Part shown: positions 21,464 through 29,705 of the stretch, one piece after another
Layout: each line of letters starts with the position of its first letter
Position numbering within the stretch: the first letter of the stretch is position 1
Assembly: GCF_028009165.1 (NCBI RefSeq)
Contig: NC_079246.1
Location: 1,612,001 to 1,676,000, forward strand
Source: Akanthomyces muscarius
Taxonomy: Eukaryota > Ascomycota > Sordariomycetes > Hypocreales > Cordycipitaceae
Length of the DNA stretch: 64,000 bases
Direction: 5' to 3'
Translations under genes and position numbers: made by a program
The notes under the pieces: generated by a model
Seen by the model: only the letters and a program-made list of their open reading frames with translations
Databases searched by the model: none
What the model was told of the DNA's origin: nothing

Positions 21464-21930
21464 ATTTACTTCATGGTGTATGGCCGTCAGCAGAAGGGTG
21501 CTTATTTGTTTGTTTGTTTTTCATGATTGCTTACTACAGGCTGAGCGAGATGGCGTTATGGGCAAAAGTCAAAAGAGTTATTTACACGATACTTTATGAA
21601 AATAAATCAACACTACATATTTCATGATCGGGCTCTGTAGATAGGTCCCCAGTGATGGAGGCCGGGAAATAATGACTTGTTTGGGAGTTTTTGCATTTGC
21701 AAATCACTATTGCCCGCCTATGCACATTGATCCCATGCCTGCGCTCGAGGTAGCGATGTCTAGTTCGACTTTGGGGCTCATTCGTGCTTCCAGCCGTGCC
21801 GGGCTGCCCGATAGGCAAGGTAAGAATATCCTCCAACCGCACCTATGGGGACCAGTCAAAAAACCCCGAACCCTCACCCAGACCGGCGGTTGCTCTTTAA
21901 GCACAAAAAATGCATTGAGCGGGGATCCTA
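21464..21930. other. Intergenic region between convergent genes
   Basis: 3' flanks of dim1 and of the three-exon small secreted protein gene; no gene recognised. Confidence 0.55.
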
Positions 21931-22330
21931 TCATTTGGGCGGAAACGATTTGTCGCACTATGAAAATCGATTAGCAGATCAATTCAAATAGAACTGATTT
22001 GACACTTACCTTTGCGTTGCACAGACTCTCATCTTTGTCACAATCAGAGAGACAAGCCTAAGCGAGTAAGTATTTGATCCGGCGTATTATTCCACAGCAG
22101 TATCTTACATCAAATGCAAAATCAGAATATTCCGAGGTGAAGTCTATTGGGCACTTGTCTGCACAGCTATCCCACGTGTCACCACATTCTTTCACGCAGG
22201 AAGAATCTGGTTCCGCAAGGTAGTCCTCAAGGGCTTTGACTCTTGCACTTAGGTCGTCTGCTTGTCGCACCTGGATTAGGGTGGCCATGGAAGCGCCACA
22301 ATAGAGGACGAAAAGAGGCAATGAAAGCAT
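21931..22330 (-). CDS. Small secreted protein with two C-x3-C-x6-C-x3-C modules
   Basis: A three-exon gene only partly visible as an open frame: 22330..22109, 22057..22010 and 21957..21931. Introns are 51 nt (GTAAGA...TTAG) and 52 nt (GTAAGT, branch CTGCTAATC, ...ATAG), all phase 0. The product is 98 residues: a hydrophobic N-terminus (MLSLPLFVLYCGASMATL) acting as signal peptide, a short helical acidic part, then C45-x3-C49-x6-C56-x3-C60 in exon 1 and C76-x3-C80-x6-C87-x3-C91 across exons 2-3, ending KCDKSFPPK. Identical spacing in both halves suggests an internal duplication forming two disulfide-linked helical hairpins. A TATAAGA box lies 83-89 nt upstream. Divergent to the His/Gly-rich secreted protein gene. 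No family recognised; extracellular effector or structural protein is inference. Confidence 0.72.
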
Positions 22331-22412
22331 GGTGTTTACTGTGGTTTGAAAAACTTATTTGAGATGGAGTTGAGTAGAGATTGGTGTGTTAAGACGTACG
22401 GCGGCTTGGGCA

Positions 22413-22419
22413 TCTTATA
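22413..22419 (-). promoter_or_regulatory. TATA box of the twin-module secreted protein gene
   Basis: TATAAGA on the minus strand, 83-89 nt before the ATG at 22330; the divergent His/Gly-rich gene uses the same heptamer at nearly the same distance. Confidence 0.5.
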
Positions 22420-23182
22420 GGTAATTACTCTCTCTGAAGCATATGTTTTTTATCTACTTTTTCTTATCCACGCGAACAACAGAAGACACTGCTAGCACCC
22501 TGGGCTAAGACTGTATTCTCGGTCAGTAAAATTAATGTCTGAATATGCGAACTCTAACCAGTCACAAAACTGCCGAAGTAAGGACATAATGCCACATGAC
22601 AAAGATGATTCAATCGTGAGACCTCATTAGCTGGGATATATCAGCCGCTCTGCCGCTTGCGCCAAGATGTATCCTGTGCGTTTGTCTTATGCACGCAAGG
22701 GTAAACCACCACTTTTGCCCAACTTTGTCTATGATTACGACATTAATGTTAATGTCTCTCTTCAGCGATAACTGGAAGCCGCACCACGAGTGCAGTGCAA
22801 GGAAAGGCACCTATGAGGTAAAGCGTAAGCCTCAATAGCTTTTTAAGGTAAAGTGCCAGCACTATGGAGAGATCCGATTTATCCCGAACTTGGACCTGCT
22901 ATTGCTGAACACTTTGGTCTCTGTGGTTGAGTGATACCCAGACAGTTTAGACTTTACACTAATCAGCGATCCCGCTTGCATCTGAAACCTGTACTCTCTA
23001 ATACGGGGCAAAAATACAGGAGCTTCTTGTAAGAATCCGCGAAGCCGAGACATTAATTAAACATAAGGCAGTGATGACTATGAAATATGCCGGCGGGCCT
23101 TGAATAGCGACTGATTGTAGTCCTGCCCACTGCTAGTCTTGTTTTGCGGAGCTTGCCACATCTCGCCTGGCGTTTGTGGGAT
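22420..23182. other. Divergent intergenic region between two small secreted protein genes
   Basis: AT-rich shared upstream region; no gene. Each end carries a TATAAGA box facing outward. Confidence 0.5.
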
Positions 23183-23189
23183 TATAAGA
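23183..23189 (+). promoter_or_regulatory. TATA box of the His/Gly-rich protein gene
   Basis: TATAAGA, 83-89 nt before the ATG at 23272. Confidence 0.5.
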
Positions 23190-23271
23190 ATCGCCGTGTA
23201 TCTCCTTAAGTAGCTATTAGACACCGTTATGGAATTATAGAGGCATAACCAAGCCATAATATTTATTGAAA

Positions 23272-23637
23272 ATGAAGGCCGAACTCTTCCTTACAACTCT
23301 CGCTGCGGCGTTGGTGGTCGCTACGGCCCCCGACATAGATGGCTATCCTGGTGTGGAAGGCAGACTTGAACGACGAGGCGGTTACCATCACGGTGGTCAT
23401 CATGGTCAATACTCTGGCGCTCACCCCGGCAGTCACCCTAGCGGTCACCACGGCGGTCACCACGGCGGTCACCACGGCGGTCACTACGGCGGTCACCACG
23501 GCGGTCACCACGGCGGTCACCACGGCGGTCACCACGGCGGTCACCATGGCGCTTATCACGGCGGTCATCACGGCGGTCATCATGGCGGTCATCATGGCGG
23601 TTACCACGGCGGTCACCATGGCGGAAAGCCTTATTGA
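23272..23637 (+). CDS. Secreted His/Gly-repeat protein, likely Kex2-processed
   Basis: A 121-residue protein: signal peptide (MKAELFLTTLAAALVVATA), a short pro-segment ending in the dibasic RLERR (R34-R35), a typical Kex2 site, and then a nearly pure Gly/His domain of about 17 GGHH units with occasional Tyr, Ala, Ser and Pro. The repeat would give a dense cluster of imidazoles able to bind zinc, copper or nickel. The DNA is a 12-bp tandem repeat, so other frames and the antisense strand are also open; the Gly/His frame is chosen because it alone has a signal peptide, a properly spaced TATA box and a processing site. The alternative ATG-less extension starting with TTG at 23266 is disregarded. 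Function is unknown; metal sequestration outside the cell is inference. Confidence 0.7.
   Translation: MKAELFLTTLAAALVVATAPDIDGYPGVEGRLERRGGYHHGGHHGQYSGAHPGSHPSGHHGGHHGGHHGGHYGGHHGGHHGGHHGGHHGGHHGAYHGGHHGGHHGGHHGGYHGGHHGGKPY
23437..23625 (+). repeat. 12-bp tandem repeat encoding Gly-Gly-His-His
   Basis: About 15-17 copies of a CACGGCGGTCAC-type unit with synonymous CAC/CAT changes and a few replacements (Tyr, Ala). Likely to vary in copy number between strains by slippage or unequal crossing-over. Confidence 0.85.
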
Positions 23638-24517
23638 GATGGTGGTATTCTTCAGGACGGACATTGAGTACATGCTACCGTGCGGGTTTTGGACTCGAGG
23701 TGACGATGGAAAGTGCCGTTGGATGTCGCCATCAAGTCCCCGAAAAAGACTCGACGGTAACAAGACCTAGTAAGTGATTTTGTCGAGGGAGAAAGTGCAG
23801 CTACTGTGCTAACAAATAAGCCGAGCCTTGTGAAAATAGCGGTTTGGTTATTCTTCACCATGAGCTGAACTATAGCAGGAAATAATTATGAATAAGTTCG
23901 CGGATCAAATAATGGTGTTGGGTGTGAACCGAACTGGAACAGCTTTGAACAGGAGTTGGTAGGAAACAAAGTGCTGTATGACGAAACGATAGTGTAAGAC
24001 AGCACACTAGAATAATTACCTGAACGGTATAACTAGATCTTTCTTACCTAGATTGGATCGAGCCATACATGTGCCCGCGGCCCTGCGCCATGCGTACGGA
24101 CACTAGTTAACTACTAGTTAAAACTCACTAAATGCACCAGCGACACCCATTTCGGTCTTATTGGTACTGCTTTTCCCGCTCCATAAATCCTAACTCGAAG
24201 CAGTGTCAGTTATGCTTGTACCAAGTATCTACGCTGGGCTTACATGCATATCCGCCCAATTGCGACCGTGCCCTTGGCACTCCGGCAACGATAATTACAG
24301 GGTATCCAGCGATCGCCCTCACTACCTCATCAACTTTAAACTTTTTTTTCCCTGCTCAGCCTCTATCGCTTGGGTTTTTAAGAGGTCTTTTTCAAAGTTT
24401 TCAATATCAACACAGACGGATCATCGACAGCTCAATCCTCTAGCGAAGAAACGTTGGCGAAACAAAATTCGTCGTGAAGCTTATACAGTGTTAGCCTGCT
24501 GAGTCGGCTCAGCTGGC
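23638..24517. other. Intergenic region, no gene seen
   Basis: 3' flank of the His/Gly-rich gene and upstream region of the Zn2Cys6 factor; a poly-T stretch near 24343-24350. No coding region supported. Confidence 0.55.
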
Positions 24518-26858
24518 ATGATTGAGAGCCAAAGTCCATGGGGCATGGAATTTTCCAAGGGCGAACAAAATACCCAGCAGCGGCGAACTATGGCATTCAA
24601 GAGACGAAAGAGGCTTACCCTGTCATGCACAGAGTGTCGTAGGAGGAAGCAAAAGGTGACAAGCTGCCCTTTCTCTCTCACCATCACCAAGGCAGGCGCT
24701 TCGCCCTTGGGCTGCCCGTCATCATTACTTCCCGGGCGTTATTGTTTGTGTTTGATCAGTACGCTGACATGATGCCAATCAGTGCGACCGTGTATTGCCC
24801 TGCACCAACTGCCGTGTCAGAAGCTGCGAGTCCATATGCTCCTACGAGCTCCAGGCGCAGGATGCGCCACGGAGCAAAAACAGCCTTTTGGCCAGCAGAC
24901 CTCCGGCGCTGCTGTCCTCTTACGCCATCACGCCATGCTCAGCACCGTCCAGGATCTCGCTCCCCCGTATGACCACGGCGCTCGGCTACGGGCTGACTGC
25001 TGCTCCCACCGTGTCCATCCTGACGCGGCTGGACGTGGCGCCTCGCACCTGGGGCGAGCGGCCCCAGGCCGTCACGATCCGGACCTCGCACGCAGACTCG
25101 CTGCCCGACTTTGCCGAGTACAAGACTGTCATCCGCCAGCTCCCTGCGGCCACTTTTATCGAAAAGCTCATGGCCATTTTCCTGCGCGAGTTCAACTGGC
25201 AATACTACGTCCTCGATGCGGCCCATTTCCGCGCGCAATTCCGGGAATGGAACAACATACCGTATAGCGTCTACAGGGCAGACCACCTGCAGGGCGTTTC
25301 TCTGGACCTGGCTGTCTTCCCCGCCGTTCTGTTTCAGGTTGTTGCCGTTGCGCTGCTGATGCTTTCAGACGAGGAGGCGGAAGAGTTCGACAGCTTGAAA
25401 TATTCTGCCAACATGACCCTGGCGGACCTGGCGTGCGAGTACAGTATGAGTGGCGAAAGGGTAGTCTCGATGTTTAGCAAGAGAGATTTAAGCACAACGA
25501 CAGTTCAGGCCGAGTTTCTAAACGCGTGTTTCTTCAAGTTGACTGCCAGAGTGGCAGAGTCGGTATGATGAATAAGCGTTGGCTTCAGGTCAGAGGGACA
25601 AGCTGACATTTATCGGCAGTGGCACATGCTTGGGGTGGCCATTAAAGATGCTCAAGAACTGGGCATGCACCGTGATGGCGTCGATACTGCGCCGGTACAC
25701 ACGAAACTCGATGATCAATGGCACCTCGAAAGGCGACGCAGGCTATACATGATTCTGTCGATATGGTACTTCGCCCTCATGAACCACATCATAGCCTCAA
25801 GAGCACCGACTGACCACGATCTAGGGATATTCACATGTGCCTAGTCCTGGGCCGACCCGGAACCATCGATTGGCGTCACGGCTCTCCAACCCTCCCTACC
25901 GATGTTTGCGCTGCCGACACGGCTCGCACACCCCCCTTAGTTCCTCGAAACCCAGACACAGACCCCCCGACGCCTCTGACCCGCTTCCTATGGCAGTACG
26001 AACTAACCTGCGCCTTGCGAGACATTCAGGACCTGGAGCACGTGGAGATGTTTCCGGGAGACGTCAGCCGGGTCGACAAGCTCCACGGAAAATTGGTGCG
26101 CCTGTACCAGTCGACGCCTCCGATCTTCAGGATGGAGAATCCAGACACGAGATGGGATGCCCACGACGGCGTGGCGCCATGGATACAGTGGACACGCTAC
26201 TACTTTTGCATATTCCATTGTTTTAGCCTCATGATCCTGCACAGGCCCTACGTCTTTCACCGGAAGGAAAGCCGGGCAGAGGCGCTACGTGCAAGCCTAG
26301 CACTGCTCGACACACAGAGACTCATGTTTGAAGGCCAGCCCTCGGCAACTTGGAAAAAGTACGTTGGCTTCCTACCCAAACTTGAGTCGGCAAATTCCAT
26401 CTACTAACCAGAAGCCAACCAACAGCTTTGTGCTGTTTTACGGCGCTTTCGATGCCGTCATCCTCATATCCTCGATATACATCTTCTTCCCGCAGGAGCA
26501 CCCGCAGCTCCCGCACGTCTCGGGCCAGCATCTGCAGTGGGCCATTGAGCGTTTCGCGACGATGCAGTCCCGAAATCCTCTGGCCAAATCCGCCGATACT
26601 GTGCTTCGCGCCGTTTTCGACCGGATATCTAGAATGGCGGATTCTAGAACCTTTGATGCGGATTCAGAGGCGACAGCATGCTCCTCGCCCGAGTCCTCTT
26701 CTGTAGAGACGTCTGGCTCGGAGCTAGACATGGACTCGGGACAGTTTGTACAGCCGATGGAGACTCATGGGATACCGCCAGGCGAGCCGGGAGACCATTT
26801 CGAAGCTGTTCTCGGGCACGATACGGTCTGGCACTTTTCGAACCTGTTTCCGCAGTAA
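24518..26858 (+). CDS. Zn(II)2Cys6 transcription factor with fungal-specific middle domain
   Basis: Five exons: 24518..24655, 24783..25562, 25620..25765, 25825..26358 and 26426..26858. Introns are 127, 57, 59 and 67 nt with GCTGAC/ACTGACC/CTACTAACC branch sites, giving 676 residues. The first intron splits the zinc cluster; splicing restores the canonical C37-x2-C40-x6-C47-x5-C53-x2-C56-x8-C65 with basic RRRKQK between. The third intron join restores IWDIHMCLVLGRPGTIDW, the hallmark of the fungal-specific transcription-factor domain (about residues 210-480). The C-terminus is Ser/acidic-rich. It is a nuclear DNA-binding regulator, expected to recognise CGG triplets. The next gene downstream, a reductase, has three CCGACGA repeats in its promoter. 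The first ATG is uncertain; 24545 and 24590 are also in frame before the zinc cluster. Confidence 0.9.
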
Positions 26859-27710
26859 ACCGTCAAGTGTGATGGGACGAGCTAATTTGCCAGAGATGCA
26901 TATAAAGAAATTATTCTTGTATTTTTATTGCAATTATACCATCGGAGATGCACAAATAACTATATTAAAACTGCCTGCAATTGCGATCTGAGCGACGCCC
27001 TGCGAGTGAGATGTGTGGTTGGCACGGGATCGTCTGCGCGAAAATACACACCACATGAATCCGACATAAATTTCGTGCAAATATTCACCAAGGATACATG
27101 GAGTGCATGCAAGAAGAGAGCGAAAGGCCCCTTGCATATGGAGCGTGAGAACGAATAGACAGTGACCAAATCAGCAAGGCCAGCTCAACAACGGCCTCGA
27201 GAACATCCCCGGAGCAAGCATCTGCGTATCCAGGTCTATTATGCATCTATCCGGGCTCGCCGATGAGCCCTCGCATGATGGCTGGGCAAAGAGGCAAATC
27301 ACGTCATGGGCGCAGCAGGTGCCTTTCCTCGCTCTGAATCTCCATATAAGCTTAATCTCCATACAAGCTTAAAACACCTTGCCACATTGTATTAGTAAAG
27401 CTCGTCGTTTCGCTCTTCTGTTTACAGCCCAGTACCTTATATCCGAGGCGTTAACAGAAAGGCAAAGAAGGCCCACAGGCGTCACCGTTGAAACTCCACT
27501 GTTCTTCTCCGATGGAGAAAGTTAGTTTTGACCTTAACGCCGCCTGAGAAAAGTGCACCCACTTTACTTCCATGTCCGATCCTATATCCTATACTTGTAT
27601 CTGATGACTACATTTTTCCATCCGAGCGACGCTCTGCTTCAACCCACGATTCATGTTTTCGTATCTGCGTCTCTACCAATTCGAGCGCTGGAGTTAAAGG
27701 ATCATGGAAT
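26859..27710. other. Intergenic region, no gene seen
   Basis: Between the Zn2Cys6 factor and the reductase gene; only short unsupported frames. Confidence 0.55.
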
Positions 27711-27736
27711 CCGACGAGGGCCGACGAAACCGACGA
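27711..27736 (+). promoter_or_regulatory. Triple CCGACGA direct repeat upstream of the reductase
   Basis: CCGACGA at 27711, 27721 and 27730 (spacing 10 and 9 bp), about 70-95 bp before the TATA box. Direct CCG/CGG triplets spaced by about one helical turn are plausible binding sites for a Zn2Cys6 protein, such as the one encoded just upstream. Confidence 0.35.
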
Positions 27737-27805
27737 GGAGGGCCGAAAGCTTGGGACTCACAGAGCAACATGGTTGCCTACAACGTGGAGCAGTCGTCCG
27801 TCTTG

Positions 27806-27813
27806 TATAAATA
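27806..27813 (+). promoter_or_regulatory. TATA box of the reductase gene
   Basis: TATAAATA, about 145 nt before the ATG at 27957. Confidence 0.5.
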
Positions 27814-27956
27814 CGTTGAAAGTTGGACAAACAAACCCTTGTGAATCACAATCATAAAACAAATCATAGTCGTTCTCCCGACAGCATCGCATCAACTTTT
27901 CTTCTTTTGCTACCTACCATCGACGTTTTTCTTCCCCACGAAAGTAACCCGAAACC

Positions 27957-28293
27957 ATGTCAACGATCCTCATCACCGGCGGCGGCCGCGGCATCGGCTA
28001 CGAGCTCGCCAAGCAGCTCGTGCGGCTGCCCGCGTCCGAGGTCGCCCTCGTCCTCGTCACGGCGCGCGGGCCCTCGAAGCTCCTCGACGGGCTCGTCGCC
28101 GCCTCGGCCGGCCGCGTCCTGCGCTTCCACTGCGAGGCCACCGACGAGCAGTCCGTGCAGGCCTTTGCCGCGGAGCTGGACACCAAGCTCGGCGGCAAAG
28201 GTGTCGACATTCTCGTCAATAATATCGGAGTACGTTTCTCACAGCATCTGCTTTTCTTCTCTCTTCTGTCTATCTATGTGTGTGTTTGTGTGT

Positions 28294-28325
<32 letters not shown>

Positions 28326-29012
28326 ACTTACACGGTAGAAAAACATAGGTCATGCCCATTACAGAGGGCGGCATGCACGCGCTCGATGCCGCGGAGCTGC
28401 TGAGCACCTTTGACATCAACGTCGTCAGCGCGCACCGCATGACGGTCGCCATGATTCCGCTTCTGCAAAAGGGCAGCGGCAAGAAAATCGCCAATGTGTA
28501 AGTTCCACCATCGCTGCATCGCCCCTCTGCCGCGCCACGGCCGGAAAAACTAACATTTTCTTCTTCTTTGAAACTCTTCAGCTCTACCCCGCTGGGATCA
28601 ATCGAGTACGCGAGCCGGTACACGTGGCTCAGCACGCCGGCCTACAAGGTGACCAAGGCGGCGATGAACATGATGACGGCCCAGTACGCCTTGGATCTCG
28701 GCAAGCAGGGCTTCACCGTCGTCGCCGTGTCTCCAGGGGTGAGCCTTTCTTCCCCCCCCCCCCCAGCAAAACCCCCCGCCCCCAACGTTTGATCACGCAC
28801 GCTGACATTTTCTGAAATCAAAATAGTGGCTGCAAACCGACATGGGCTCCAAGGACGCCGATCTCGACGTGGACACGGGCGTGAGCGCGCTCAGGAACCT
28901 CATCCTGTCGACCAAGGAGGACGCCAACGGCAAGTTCTTCAACATTCACGTTCCAGGGTGGGAGAATGCCAAGGGCCCGAATCAATACGACGGTGCCGAG
29001 ATTCCGTGGTAG
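27957..29012 (+). CDS. Short-chain dehydrogenase/reductase (NAD(P)-dependent)
   Basis: Four exons: 27957..28229, 28349..28497, 28582..28738 and 28827..29012; introns of 119, 84 and 88 nt. The first intron contains a (TG)n microsatellite. The product is 254 residues, classical SDR size. It begins MSTILITGGGRGIGYELAKQ, the Rossmann TGxxxGIG cofactor motif; VDILVNNIG corresponds to the NNAG motif; the active-site pair is Y162-x3-K166 (AYKVTKAAMN), with a Ser in the preceding STPLGSIEYAS segment. VAVSPGWLQTDMG is the usual PG motif after the active site. It resembles fungal ketoreductases of the norsolorinic-acid-reductase/C-factor type, but the substrate cannot be read from sequence. It lies downstream of and in the same direction as a Zn2Cys6 regulator; no polyketide or other biosynthetic gene is adjacent. 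Confidence 0.92.
28270..28324 (+). repeat. TG-rich microsatellite inside intron 1 of the reductase gene
   Basis: An imperfect TG dinucleotide run (about 50 bp) located wholly in the intron. Confidence 0.8.
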
Positions 29013-29705
29013 TAGGCCACGACGTAGCATTTGTCTAGTCGCAGCTTGCGAAGCGTGCCATAGAAAGAAAAGGCTCACGTCAAAAAGAAAAAAAGGTCAA
29101 CAAGTGCTCGGTTAGAATTGCTCTTAGAACTTGGCATACTCAATCTATCCGTCACAATCTCAGTAGTCCGTCACAATTATACTTCAATGCCATCATTTTT
29201 GTCGTTCAAAGTGTAAATTCTTTTCGCCATGTATGTGCGTCTGTGTCTGTGACTGTGTCTGTGTGTGTATTGTCATAAAGGCGTTACAAATACATTAAAA
29301 GGGGGTATAAATAAGCATGTATCCTCCCGTCTATCATCGAGAAAGAAACACAAATGTTCGCTTTTTCCAGGTTTTGGGTCGAAAGGAAAACAAATTGGAC
29401 CTTCTCCCTGCGTACGCCTGCGGTGTCATGTTACCAAGACCACGTTATGCCTCAGAACAAGCCCGGTCGGCTGCTTCAACAGGGTTTCTTTCTGTCTTCT
29501 TCACCCGCTCAGCTTAGAGTAATTCGTGGTGGTTTCCTCGTGTATTCTTTTTTGATCAAGTTCCTGTATCTTGTTGGAACTGTTGCGCAATCCAACGCCA
29601 AGTATATTGCCCATGATACTATACGCTCATCAAGAAAAGGCAAATCAGATGAATAACAAAGGGAAAAAATCTTGATTCCGTCCGTGTGGTCACAGGACGA
29701 GTGGG
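29013..29705. other. Intergenic region between convergent genes
   Basis: 3' flanks of the reductase and Vac7 genes; a second imperfect TG-rich stretch at about 29229-29270. No gene. Confidence 0.55.

Noticed and set aside
23263..23770. Val/Thr/Ala-repeat frames over the His/Gly gene on both strands
   Set aside because: All frames of a 12-bp repeat stay open; only the Gly/His frame has a signal peptide, TATA spacing and a Kex2 site.
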